Shown piece by piece: positions 13,935 to 25,751 of a stretch of 33,000 nt of DNA. The DNA is taken from positions 34,569-67,568 of the forward strand of contig JBBBWG010026890.1 of assembly GCA_037176905.1 (NCBI GenBank), read 5' to 3'. Made by a program: the position numbers and the translations under genes. The notes below the pieces were generated by a model, which did not search any database, was not told the origin of the DNA, and saw only the letters and a list, made by a program, of their open reading frames with translations. This stretch comes from Azolla pinnata. Lineage: Eukaryota > Streptophyta > Polypodiopsida > Salviniales > Salviniaceae. Numbering within the stretch: position 1 is the first letter of the stretch; each line of letters opens with the position of its first letter.

Positions 13935-14245
13935 GAGAGAACCGGCTACCGCCGGTGGGCGGAAGGCGAGCACCGGCTGCTTCCGGTATTTTCTCATTAT
14001 TGTTTTTCTTTTTATTTAATTTTGCGGTGACACAAAGAGCACACGGGGGAATAAATTACTAAAACAACGAAAATAAATAAAAGGGCCAACGCCACGTGGC
14101 GTCCACGTGGCATCCACGTGGCATCCACGATGCCACGTGGACGGGCCACCCCACCGGCTGCTCCCGGTGAAGCCGGTATTTTTTTTTATTAGTTTTCGGA
14201 TTATTTGAATTTTGGGGGCGACACAAAGAGCACGAGGAAAATATC
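13935..14245. repeat. Duplicated block flanking a G-box cluster
   Basis: Two related blocks lie here in direct orientation. Each runs from CACCGGCTGC(T)TCCGGT, through GGTATTTT and a T-rich middle, to GACACAAAGAGCAC. They are at about 13970-14050 and 14151-14235, so the period is about 180-190 bases. Between them sits the G-box cluster at 14090-14146. The second copy has gained an extra GAAGCCGGT. This is a local tandem duplication, or a small element of unknown type. Confidence 0.75.
14090..14146. promoter_or_regulatory. Cluster of four G-boxes (CACGTG)
   Basis: Four CACGTG cores occur within about 50 bases, in the contexts GCCACGTGGC, TCCACGTGGC, TCCACGTGGC and GCCACGTGGA. The first is a perfect ten-base palindrome. 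G-boxes bind bHLH (PIF-type) and bZIP (GBF/ABF) proteins. The cluster lies about 1.1 kb upstream of the CPK start and about 3.1 kb upstream of the divergent DnaJ start. Function is inferred. Confidence 0.7.
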
Positions 14246-14742
14246 AAATAAAATAAATAAATAAATAAATAAATGGGGAGACGACCATTCAAATGGTCGG
14301 ATCAACGCCCGATTAACACCGAATCGATTGACTGTGAGCTAAGCTAAATTAGCATCGAATCGTAACTAGTTGATTAACGCTCGATCAATCGATCAACACA
14401 GGATCTAACACGTTGATCGAGTAATTCGATCCCAGGATTACTGACTCTTTTGTTAATCGAATATAGTAAAGGGAATCAACTAGGATCGATTGGTAGGAAG
14501 TGATCAGGAACAAAATCGGGTAACGTTATACGACCAAAATCGACCGGGTGCTGAGTTTTAGTGGAAGATAAGAGTAAGGCATTACTTCGTAAATTTCTAG
14601 TTTTAGCAGGCGTTAAAAATGTGCTTTATAATTTCGATCAGGCGTTTTTTCGATAATCCTCCCTTCTTTTTTGTGTGTGTGTGTATGTATATAATTTCTT
14701 TCTTTTCTCTCGTGTTGTATAAACACGCATTGGGAATTGGGC
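14246..14742. other. Intergenic, AT-rich with CGAT-rich words
   Basis: An (AAAT)n run at about 14247-14275 is followed by sequence rich in ATCGATT, TTAATCGA and GATCGA words, resembling in composition the stretch at 7200-7480. No gene is visible. Confidence 0.5.
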
Positions 14743-14757
14743 CTGGGTTCGAATCTC
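14742..14757 (+). mobile_element. Box-B-like fragment, possible SINE trace
   Basis: The 16-base phrase CCTGGGTTCGAATCTC resembles a tRNA T-arm/box B and differs at one base from 8214-8229. No box A or tRNA fold is visible upstream, so this is only a possible SINE trace. Confidence 0.25.
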
Positions 14758-16360
14758 AGTTCTATTTAATCTATAAATTTGCCTCGCCTGGAATGTATGG
14801 TTGGTTGGCTCAGATCTGTCCTCCGAAGCCATAACCATAACGTGGCTTGTTGTTGGCCATGTTGTTATGGGCGTAACCTTGAGAACCAAATTATAAAGCT
14901 GTTTTTGAATGGTTTAAGGATAAGATAATGGGAAACGGGTTAATCCTAGGATTGGGACAAATCTATATAGTCGTTGGATAGGTGTGAACGCCCTAAAAGT
15001 TAAGGGGACTAGCTACCTCCTTTGATCAAGGCATCCCTTGAGGGGTGTTATGAACACTCTCTTAATGAGATCAGGCTCTTTGTTTTCGTATCTATATTTG
15101 TAAACATCCGAGGTATATTCCAAGGCAATATTCCGTGGTACGAGACGCGGATGGTATTTTGGATTTATCTTCGGTCCTTTGCTAAGCCTTGCGACAGTTA
15201 GGGCACAGAAGGCACCCGGGAACTGGAGCAGAATCGATGGGGCTTTCGTTGGGCTTTGCTCGTAATATCAAATATTTTCATGGCATCTTGGCATGCCAAC
15301 CTTATAGTAGAGGGTGCCAACAAAAGAAGTCGGGCGCATCTGCATCAAGAATCGTCTAAGACCGATCCCACGCATGAGAACCAAAACCAAACCAAACCAA
15401 TTTGACCTTATTTCGTTCGTTTCTTTTTGTCCCATGCAAGTGCAGAAGCCTCTGGAGAGTCTTGAGAGATGCGTCGAATCGTTTCCGCACCTCGGACAAA
15501 ACCTATCCGACCCGATTGCGTGTTTGAACCTACTCCGCTAGAGTCCACATGCATCGAAACCTTACAGATCGCCGCAGAAAAGCCCTCGAATCCATTGCAA
15601 TCAGAAGAAGAGACGACTGTGGGGCGAACAATCGGTAGGGCCCCGGCGCAACAACTCGAGCGGGATCTATGGTCAAGGTTTCGAGTGACGTGACCTTCCT
15701 TCCAGTTGCATAAGCTTCGAGCTTGATGCATTTTTCAGGTACCTTCTGGAGAAGAAACTACAGGTTAAATATAAAGGTTTCTTCACAAAATTAGCGGATT
15801 CTACATTAGTGTGAACCAAAATAATACACTAACAAAGTAAAGTTCTGAATCACGACTATATGGGCTACCAAGCCACTATCTGTATTTCAAGAGAGGCTGA
15901 TCAGAGATCGGGAAGACTCTCGTCCATTCTATCTAGAAGTAGAAACATCGTACATCGAATCAGAAGAACAAGGCTAACCCACTTCGTGCTATGTCAAAAA
16001 CAACATAACCAAAACTAGACATGAGAACAAACACTAAGCAACTCCACATCAAGAAGAACAAAGCCCGATGATAGCCCCCATCTTCCTTCAACCGACGAGC
16101 ACCAGGTAAATCACATTTGTGTACAATCGAGCCTATCGATCGGTTCGTAGCCAAAACCAGAAGTCTGCATGTAGTCCATAACGGAGATCTCGTTCCCTGT
16201 CCTCATGACGTCGGAGCAGGGAAGAGCTACTAGCTATCTTTGTGCGCAATAATTCCATTCCAAATGCAAAAGCATCTTCCTCCGAAACCTAAACTAACTA
16301 TAGAGATAGTTAAAAGAGTTCCTTTCAAGGAAGAAGACGCACTACAATGGCCTGAATTCC
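14758..16360. other. Intergenic region without recognisable genes
   Basis: Open frames such as those around 15314-15730 and 15960-16154 have no motif I can name and no splice context. The minus-strand frame at 15960-16154 ends in a hydrophobic stretch of the kind often produced by retrotransposon 3' ends, but this is not conclusive. Confidence 0.4.
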
Positions 16361-16361
16361 C

Positions 16362-16387
16362 AAACCCTAAACCCCAAACCCTAAAAC
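16362..16387. repeat. Short seven-base telomere-type motif run
   Basis: About three and a half units of AAACCCTA/AAACCCCA type: AAACCCTAAACCCCAAACCC, then TAAAA. Unlike the array at the window start, this is the common plant seven-base form. Such telo-boxes are frequent in plant promoters; this one is about 880 bases upstream of the DnaJ start. Confidence 0.7.
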
Positions 16388-16487
16388 CGCCTAAATGGCC
16401 TGAACGCTTGCTCTGTTCACGAGCTTAGCCTTGTCACGGCGCGAAATCTACAAGGCGCGAAATCTATCAGAAGGCGAGGGCGTATAA

Positions 16488-16785
16488 ACGGATCGTGAGT
16501 CCTCGCTTCGGTGCGTACATTCGTCCGAATACACCCGTATCGACCGCCACGTACGTATACTATACGGCGTACGATACAGGACTGGCAAGGCGAAGCGGTA
16601 TACGCGGTCCGGGGAGACGGGAAACATACGCACTGTATATATATCGCTCAGGAGACGAGGACGTATCAAAACGGATCGCGAGTCCGCTGCCGTATGTATG
16701 TATATTCATGCGGATACACCGTATAGATTTCCGCGTACGCATACGGTCATCCGTAGAATACGGTCGTACGTATACGGGGCTAGTT
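16488..16785. repeat. CpG/TACG-rich tandem duplication upstream of DnaJ
   Basis: Two direct copies start at AACGGATCGTGAGTCC (about 16489) and AACGGATCGCGAGTCC (about 16670). Each continues through a TACATTCGT/TATATTCAT and GGATACACC-like segment into ACGTACGTATAC or GCGTACGCATAC. The region is packed with CGTA, TACG and GTATAC palindromes and is richer in CpG than its surroundings. The period is about 181 bases. It lies 480-775 bases upstream of the DnaJ ATG. Confidence 0.75.
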
Positions 16786-16841
16786 CTGTAATTTCAGGAA
16801 ACAGTCTCCTCTGTCCGTCGGCGTAGGAACCAGAAAGACCC

Positions 16842-16851
16842 AGAAGCTTCT
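16842..16851. promoter_or_regulatory. Heat-shock-element-like palindrome
   Basis: AGAAGCTTCT matches the nGAAnnTTCn half-dimer of heat-shock elements, with another GAA seven bases upstream (AGAAAGACCC). It lies about 410 bases upstream of the start of an Hsp40 gene, where heat-shock factor control would make sense. One short palindrome could arise by chance. Confidence 0.35.
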
Positions 16852-16863
16852 ACAAAGTCGCCA

Positions 16864-16978
16864 TATCCTCTTCTTCTTCTTCGTCTTCGTCTTCTTCTTC
16901 TTCTTCTTCCCTTTGTGTGTTGTTGCGATCGCCTTCCTCTTCTTCTTCTTCTCCTTCTTCTTCTTCTTCTTCTTCTTT
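16864..16978 (+). repeat. (CTT)n-rich tract in the DnaJ leader or promoter
   Basis: Long CTT/CTC runs on the plus strand, typical of plant 5' UTRs and core promoters (Y-patch/CT-rich elements). The Lys/Glu/Arg-rich open frames on the other strand are by-products of this repeat. Confidence 0.85.
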
Positions 16979-17262
16979 TGCTCGGTCTGGTTCTGTAAAT
17001 ACGCCAAGAAAGGGTACATCCAGGGTTCTCCGCCATATCCGTCCCTGATCATCCTTTGTCTCCGCCCATTTCGGCAAACAGGTGGAGAAGCGTGCTCCTG
17101 CCATATCAATCTCTCTCTCTCTCTCCCTTTTTTTTGTGCCATATCTCTCCACAATTCTCTGTCCTCTTCACGGGAAAACCACACCCCTAAACCTTCCCTG
17201 CTCTTTCCGATTTTCCCCTCCGCTTTTCGCATACATATATAGGCGCTCTGTAGTTTCGGATT

Positions 17263-20200
17263 ATGGGTGTGGACTATTACACGGTTCTGAAGGTCCCCAA
17301 GAATGCGACAGATGATGACCTCAAGAAGGCTTACCGCAAACTTGCAATGCAATGGCACCCCGACAAGAACCCTAACAACAAGAAAGAAGCCGAGGCAAAG
17401 TTCAAGCAGATCTCCGAAGCCTACGAGGTAAATGTTCTTCAGAATCTTCTTAGTTTTCCTAATTTTTCTATCCCGCTCCCGTTTTGTTATGTTGCTCTTG
17501 AATGGTGATGATGCCAAAGAGAAGGTAATGGGGTAACTAAACATGTCATTTGTATGTGTTATGGATGATGGTGATATGCATCGATAAGATGCTGGTTGCG
17601 GGTGACTGTGACAGCGTGTTGATGATGCATGATGAAGTTGGGTGATAGTGATAATGGTATTCATGGTAAGGATGATGATAGTGAGATGTCCTGGATGGGT
17701 GCGATCGATTGTGATGATGGTGAGATGTCCTGGATGAGTGTGTCGGTTGTGATGATAGTGAGATTTCCTGGATGGGTTCGATTGATTGTGATGATAGTGG
17801 CATTTACTGGATGGATGTGACTCTGGTGATGGCGATGATGGCTATGATGACGGTGGTGATTGTGATGGTGACGAGAAAGTATGGATGGTGGCATGTTATG
17901 GGTGGATGTGATTCTGATGGTGGCCACATAGTATGGATATGTAATATGGATGGCTGTAATGATGATGACGATGATGTTAATTATAGGTGTTATGCATTAT
18001 AACGCTGATGTGCGCTGAGAAATTTTCATGGATAATGGTGATCAGTTATTTTCATCTTTCCCATTTCTTGCATTCCTGAACACTTTGTTGTGTACCGTAA
18101 TTCTTCAGATGTATGGATAACTGAGTTTGCTTTTTTCAACATCTTCGTATCAAGTAAAATTTGGTTATGTTACATCCGAGTTTGAACATTGGTGAGGCAA
18201 ATGAGGTTTTTACGTGCAGTTTGTTTAGATGTGATTATATGTGAATTTGTACATCAAGAGGCCATGGAAATGTGCCGGGTGTTATATCACATAGTGTTTC
18301 TGGGTTGCTGTAAAATATTTGACAGTGAATTTGTACATTATAAGGTTTTGAACAATAGAAGCTCTATTGACCCGTTAGTGTTTGTGGATATGGATAGTGA
18401 GCACAGTGTCGCTCGATTCTATGCTATATCAGGTTGGACATCAAATGCTAGTATCTGTTGTCATTTTAATCTCTCATGTAAAATGGAGGTGGGTTCGGGA
18501 AAATGATAGCAATGGAGGGGGGAATATTGTACAAAATATCTAAGATTTTGATTTGATGCCTTTAAAATGGTACTAAACCAATTAACCATTAAATGTTGTG
18601 GGACAAGAGAAGAAGAAGAAGAAGACGAAGAAGAAGAAGAAGAAGACATGCTGCTTGCCCTATTTTACATCGGACTTGGTGTACTCAATGTCCCTGCGGA
18701 AGGAGAGTAATATTGTTTTCGGTTTGACATGATAATTCTGACCTGTTGTAAACCATACATGGCTTCAGGCATTTGACCTATCCTAGTGATAAGTTTCTCA
18801 TACCAGTTTCGAGCATTTATTAATATGTATTTACATTCTGCATAACGATAATTAATTTATGCATGCACACATTGATCCTCGAAAGAAAATCCTAACTAAA
18901 TTATTTTTCTAAGTGCTGTAACTCTGGAGTTGTCTCAAGCGTCCGTTCAGAGTAGTATACATAATAGTTTTTAACTGTTTACCAATGCATGTGATAATTA
19001 TCTCTGACCAAGCAATGATGCTGAAATTTTGAATTTATTCTTGCTACAATATGTGAGACGTTTTTGAAATTTTGTTGATGGAAGTAGCAACTATCATGCT
19101 TAGGTGACCAACCTTCCTGAAAATGTAAAATGTCCTTGTTACTAGAAATAAAGTAATGGTTCAACTGAACTAAAATAATGTCAATCATTACCTTCAGGTG
19201 CTAAGTGATCCTCAGAAGAGGGCGATATATGATCAATATGGTGAGGAAGGATTGAAGGGGGTACCTCCACCAGGTGCAGGTGGCCCTGGCTTCTCTAACG
19301 GTGAAGGAGGTCCGACGGTGTTCAGGTTCAATCCTCGGAATGCCGAGGACATCTTTAGCGAATTCTTTGGTGGCTCAAGCCCTTTTGGGAGCATGGGTAT
19401 GGGTGGTTTCAGCAGTAGTATGGGCGGTCGTGGGGGTGGTAGGAGCCCCTTTGGTGAGAGCATATTCGGAAGCTTTGGCAGTGGCGGTGGCCCAGAAACC
19501 CTCTTTCGGAGCTTTAGTAGTAGTGATCATGGCGTCGGGGGCTCCTCAGGTGGCTCAAGGAAAGCTCCACCTGTTGAGAATAAGCTGCCTTGCACTTTGG
19601 AAGAGCTTTATCAGGGTTCAACCCGGAAGATGAAAATCTCAAGGAATATTGCTGATGCGAGCGGGTATGCTTTATGTGTATAAGGGAACTTTTTTAATGT
19701 GATGGGTTACTGGGTATGTGCCGTTTATGCAAGAAGGTATGTGCTATGTGTATTTACATAATTTGTTGCTGGGTATGTTCTATACGTGCGAGGGAGATTT
19801 AATTTGTTGCTGAGTATGTTCTATACGTGTAAAATGTATCATTGAGTATGTGCTATGTGCGTAATGTGTTGTGTTATATGTAAGGGGGTTGTAAATGTGC
19901 CTTGTTATGTGTAAGGGAGTTACATCTGTGTCATGTATTACTGGGTATGTGTAGATGTGTGTGAACTTATGTGCTGATTATGTAGGAATAAGCCACCTAT
20001 GTACATGTATTATTAGTGAACGTTGCCCCATTAGCACTTCGTTCCTCTATCTAATGCACTGTTTGTTGGATATCGCTTGCCATGCATAATGCATGAGCTC
20101 TGTTTTGTATGCTAAAGGAGCTTCTAATATTATTCTGCTTAGGAATAGGCAGTTTGAAGAACATTTTAATTCCACCATGCACTACTAATGAGATATACTA

Positions 20201-21367
20201 AAAGATTCATTAGTTTTGTATCACATAGGTAATGGGCAGTTTGAAATATTTCATCCACCATTGACATTGTTGGGCAAGTGCACACATAATTGCTTTCTAG
20301 AATAGGAAGAACTGAATAGGTTTTTAGTTTTCACCATATACTCTGCGAATGACAGGGGAATGCATGGCATTGTGCATTCTGAAATGAATAATTGCAAGGA
20401 AAGAGATGAGATCAGAAATAAATTTAGTTTTCTCAATTGGATGATGACAGGGAATGCATGGGATTGTGCATTCTGGAAATGAATAAGAGTGAGGAAAGAG
20501 GTGAGATCAGAAATAAGTTTAGTTTATTAACGGGAAATGCATGGCCATTGGTGCTTTCTGAAATGTACATATTGACAGGAAGAAGAGGATCTGAAAAGGT
20601 CTAGTTTTCACACGTGGTATTAGGCAAATCTCAGAGAAACTGCATGAAATCTTGAATGCATGGGAATAATAAAAAAGCAGAGATCTGAAAAAAGAAATTT
20701 AGCTTCCTCACCATCAATCAGTGTCTTTTGCAAAAGGTGGGAAAAGAATCGTGTTATGGTTTCTGGAATGTGTTAGTACTGAGCAAAAGGAAATTTTAGT
20801 CTTTACCATTGGCAGTTTGTGTGCGACGGCGAAATGTATAGATAAAATAAGATAGAAGAGAAGTGGGATTTGCAAACGACATGAAAAAAATGCATTGAAT
20901 GTTTGTGATTTGAGAATTGCAGGAAAACGCTCCCAATCGAGGAGATTCTGACGATCGATGTGAAGCCGGGCTGGAAGAAAGGGACAAAGATCACATTCCC
21001 TGAGAAAGGGAACGAGCAACCGAACGTGATCGCAGCCGATCTGGTGTTTGTGATCGATGAGAAGCCGCACGATGTATACAAGCGAGACGGGAACGACCTC
21101 ATAGTGACTCAGAAAATACCGCTGGCAGATGCCCTAACCGGAACAACGGTAACCTTGACTACATTGGATGGGCGAACCCTAACCATACCTTGCACAGATG
21201 TTGTGATCAGCCCTGGTTATGAGAAGATTGTTCCCAAGGAAGGCATGCCCATACCAAAGGAGCCTGGGAAAAGAGGCAACCTGCGGATCAACTTCGACAT
21301 CAAGTTCCCGAGCAGACTCACCGCAGATCAGAGAGCAGGTGTCAAAAGGCTGTTTGGTTCGGGCTAA
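17263..21367 (+). CDS. Class B DnaJ/Hsp40 co-chaperone
   Basis: Three exons (17263-17427, 19198-19664 and 20923-21367) give 358 residues, the usual size for plant class B J-proteins (Sis1/DNAJB-like). Residues 1-70 form the J-domain with the HPD motif at 32-34, which stimulates Hsp70 ATPase. A Gly/Phe/Ser-rich linker follows (about 75-180), with runs such as [14 protein letters not shown]. Next come two beta-rich C-terminal substrate-binding domains, beginning near [12 protein letters not shown] and ending in the dimerisation region ([11 protein letters not shown]). The Cys-rich zinc finger of class A is absent, as expected. Splice phases are 0 and 2, and the second junction rebuilds ASGKTLPIEE exactly. 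It probably acts in the cytosol or nucleus with Hsp70, as there is no targeting peptide. Upstream are a CT-rich leader and one HSE-like site. No lesions were seen. Confidence 0.96.
17428..19197 (+). other. First intron of DnaJ with a GATGATGG minisatellite
   Basis: This is a 1.77-kb intron. From about 17560 to 17980 it is a degenerate array built on phrases like GTGATGATGGTGAGATGTCC and TGGATGGGTGCGATTGATTG, with units of roughly 50-60 bases. A GAA run lies at 18608-18648. Nothing coding was recognised in the remainder. Confidence 0.7.
19665..20922 (+). other. Second intron of DnaJ with two repeat families
   Basis: From 19690 to about 19980 the intron carries many copies of GTATGTGCTATGTG/GGGTATGT-like words. 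From about 20260 to 20815 it carries a degenerate repeat of 82-96 bases with the core GGGAATGCATGG..TTGTGCATTCTG and a GAGATCAGAAATAA..TTTAGTTT end. The clearest copies start at 20351, 20447 and about 20530, with weaker ones on both sides. No coding sequence was recognised. Confidence 0.7.
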
Positions 21368-21447
21368 TCCGCTGCTGCTAGCTACCTACCAACATGCCCC
21401 CGAGTTTATTTGCATCGTGGATCTTCATTGTCGAAGGGGAATTGGTA

Positions 21448-21486
<39 letters not shown>

Positions 21487-21980
21487 CTTGTTTGCTTTCA
21501 TTACATTTGTGATCATCGAAAAAAGCGGTTTAGGTGAGTGAGAAAAGACTCTCTTGATGTGCTGTGAAAAAGGATTAAAAAAAAAGTCTGCTTACATAAT
21601 GTGGGGGATGGAGTTTGATTTGGGGAGAGGCCCTAAAGCGATGCCTTTCGGAGTGCAAGCAAAATGCATTTGCTCCGAGTAGCTAGTGAAACATTTGTCA
21701 TGAGCATTGTAAAGGTAGATCATGAGAAATTTTCTATGATATATATATATATATATACTACTTTGATGTAAAGACAGCTCTAGAAATTATCCATATTCCA
21801 GCAGTGCTTCTTTTGCACCATTTGTGTTGCATACAGTGTGGGAGTTTTTTTCTTCTTCTTTCCGCTGGAATCTGATGTTGTGATTGTTTGTGACCAAGAA
21901 ATAAGGAAGTAAATCTCTCTTAGTATTCTTCATGTGTCTCGGGTAGTCGCTTCCTAATGTGGGTTTAATAGTACTGATAC
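21368..21980. other. DnaJ 3' UTR region with microsatellites
   Basis: It includes an (AC)n run at about 21450-21482 and a (TA)n run at about 21740-21758. No gene was recognised. The exact poly(A) site was not assigned. Confidence 0.5.
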
Positions 21981-22330
21981 CACATTGTTAACCTGGTCTT
22001 TGAGAACCAGATATGGAGATTGAGCCACATTGTTAACCTGGTCTTAGAGAACCAGATATGGAGATTGAGCCACATTGTTAACCTGGTCTTTGAGAACCAG
22101 ATATGGAGATTGAGCCACATTGTTAACCTGGTCTTTTGAGAATCAAATATGGAGATTAAACTAATCTTTTGAAAGCCAGATATGGAGATTGTTAAACCTG
22201 GTCTTTTGAGAACTAGATCTGCCATCAATGGAGATAGGACCAGATTTGGTGATCATACCACATTGTTGTCTTTGGAGAATCGGTAATGGGGATTGTACCA
22301 CATTGCTAAACCTGGTCTTTTTTGTGGAAG
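21981..22330. repeat. 45-bp tandem array with internal inverted repeat
   Basis: CACATTGTTAACCTGGTCTT starts at 21981, 22026, 22071 and 22116, an exact 45-base period, and decays through further partial copies to about 22330. Each unit contains CTGGTCTTTGAGAACCAG, whose ends CTGGT/ACCAG can pair. Because 45 is divisible by three, the minus strand stays open as a 15-residue repeat, but nothing suggests translation. Confidence 0.95.
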
Positions 22331-22399
22331 CACCGTACCACAATGTTAACGCGTGTCGGGGTCTGTACGTTTGGTTGCCATGTCGATGAGATGGCATGA

Positions 22400-22503
22400 T
22401 GATGCGAAGAAAGGGTCGAGATAGCTTCAAGAATCGCTAGAAATCAGATGGCGAAATGCGAAGAACGTCGAGATGGTTTCAAGAGTTGCTAGAAATCAGA
22501 TGG
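22400..22503. repeat. 54-bp tandem duplication
   Basis: Two copies begin with ATGCGAAGAA at 22402 and 22456, and each ends in GCTAGAAATCAGATGG. Both contain TCGAGAT(A/G)G(C/T)TTCAAGA. Non-coding. Confidence 0.85.
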
Positions 22504-22875
22504 GTTTTAACAGAGGAGCAAAAATTAGAATCAGCAGAGAAGACAGACAGAAATGTCGCAGAGATGTTGCGACAAGGGTGTTTGGTTAGACTGCAAATCT
22601 GCTCACAACTCTAGAGTACATATATGTGGTTCGATGCTGGATCTGTTCGTCTCAGTTTTATCTGTCTCGGCTTCTTGACTTGCTCTCGATTCGATGGCAA
22701 GAGGACCGAATAGCTAGCCATGAGAGCTATCGGCATTCTCGTAATGTGCCGCAGTTCAGGTCAGCATGGCGTCGTGCATGATCGGAGGAGCCGAGCAGGA
22801 CTCTTCTGATTCGGCTTTTGTCCGGGGGAGGAATGCATTTACTTATAAGCATTCGTATGGCATCGGTCCAACTAG
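22504..22875. other. Intergenic stretch 3' of the E2 gene
   Basis: No gene, repeat or RNA was recognised. It may contain the E2 3' UTR and poly(A) site on the minus strand. Confidence 0.4.
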
Positions 22876-22876
22876 C

Positions 22877-23009
22877 TCTGTAGATCAGATCAGAGCAGAG
22901 CTCTGCAGATCGGATCAGAGCAGAGCAGTGCAAATCGGATCGGATCGGATCGGAGCAGAGCAGATTGGATCAGATCGGATCAGAGCAGAGCAGAGCAGAT
23001 CGGATCGGA

Positions 23010-23012
<3 letters not shown>
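22877..23012. repeat. GATCGGATCAGAGCAGAGCA array abutting the E2 stop codon
   Basis: Short interleaved units of GATCGGAT/GATCAGAT and (AGAGC)n/(AGCAG)n occupy this span. The last GGATCA of the array supplies the stop codon (TGA on the minus strand, 23010-23012) of the ubiquitin-conjugating enzyme. The repeat would be transcribed as the start of that gene's 3' UTR. Confidence 0.85.
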
Positions 23013-24603
<1,591 letters not shown>

Positions 24604-25751
24604 TTTTCGGCTGCCTCAAAGCTTCTAGTCAAGCTTCTGCTAGTCTCTACAGCTCATCTTGTAGCCAAAATTGGTGACTGGTTTTCAAAGCCAGAAAGAG
24701 AGATGACATGATATAATTGCAGAGCAAGTGAGAAGGGTGCATTGGGAACAAGAGATATGACCTGAAGGGTATTGTGGAGAGATCTGAGAAACCAATGTCC
24801 ATTGGGCACAAACTCGACGGGGAATTTTCGACACGTGATTCTATTTTCATCACCTGACGAATATCTATGTACTTGTATGCACATCGGAATGCCACAGCTG
24901 CGAATGAATGGGCTCGCGATTATATGTGATATAAGAGCATATGCGGTCCAAATGCTTCGATACCCCCTCGCAAAACATGAAGGAGCATATTCCTTCCGCG
25001 ATTCGCCGCCTAATGAGCATATTCGTGTCGATCATATGCCTTTGCAATGGATATACTGATCGTCAGATTAAAAAAAAGAAAAGAAAAGACAAGAACATGT
25101 GATAGATGGGCCCTGCAATCCTACATTGCAGTGACCAGCATATCAGATCAAATGATCTTTTGGACCAATCAACCAGAAATGTTGAACGGTATTGTTTAGG
25201 GTTTTAAACATATATTAGGTAGAACATGTGGTCTACATAATGCAAAGGCACAGAGGTAACTCTGTATTTTAGCATCCAGGATCTGATCGAATGGCACAGA
25301 TATACAGAGATATATATTTGTTTCTGTCCAGTCGATCGAGGTTTGGACCTAAAAGCACAAAAGGATCAAAGAAATCCATTCCATTGATCACAGGCTTGAC
25401 TGTTAAGTGATAAACTCAAAAATAAGACGAGCATAACAAATATACCACCAGCAAAAAATAAATAAATTTAAAGCTTCAAGAAGTATGTGAGCTTGGTTGG
25501 CATAAAATTGATGTCAACTTCAAGGAGATTCGTTTTCTCGAAGTTGAAATAAAATTTGCCGAGAGATTACTGGAGATGCCGCTTACTACATATTACATTT
25601 ATGTCGATCAATATCGGCCTTTCTCTATCGAGCAGAAAGCTTTTTGAGTGCGTATATACCTAACACTCTCTAATGGAAGGTTGAAATGCTTGTTTTCTAT
25701 CAATTGTACAACAAAGAATGTAGAATAAATGTTTCCCTCCGCGAATTTCAG
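24604..25751. other. Intergenic stretch between E2 and CAX
   Basis: The first part is the presumed E2 promoter and leader on the minus strand. No TATA box or cluster of motifs stands out. Short open frames near 24650-25060 are low-quality and unrecognised. Confidence 0.4.

Noticed and set aside
15314..15731. Overlapping open frames on both strands
   Set aside because: There are no recognisable motifs, splice context or start context; left as unannotated intergenic sequence.
16780..17664. Long minus-strand open frame rich in Lys/Arg/Glu
   Set aside because: It is the reverse of the CT-rich DnaJ leader and first coding exon; the plus-strand J-domain explains the region.
21965..22228. Minus-strand frame with 15-residue repeats
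   Set aside because: The frame is kept open only because the DNA repeat is 45 bases long; there are no start context, exons or family matches.
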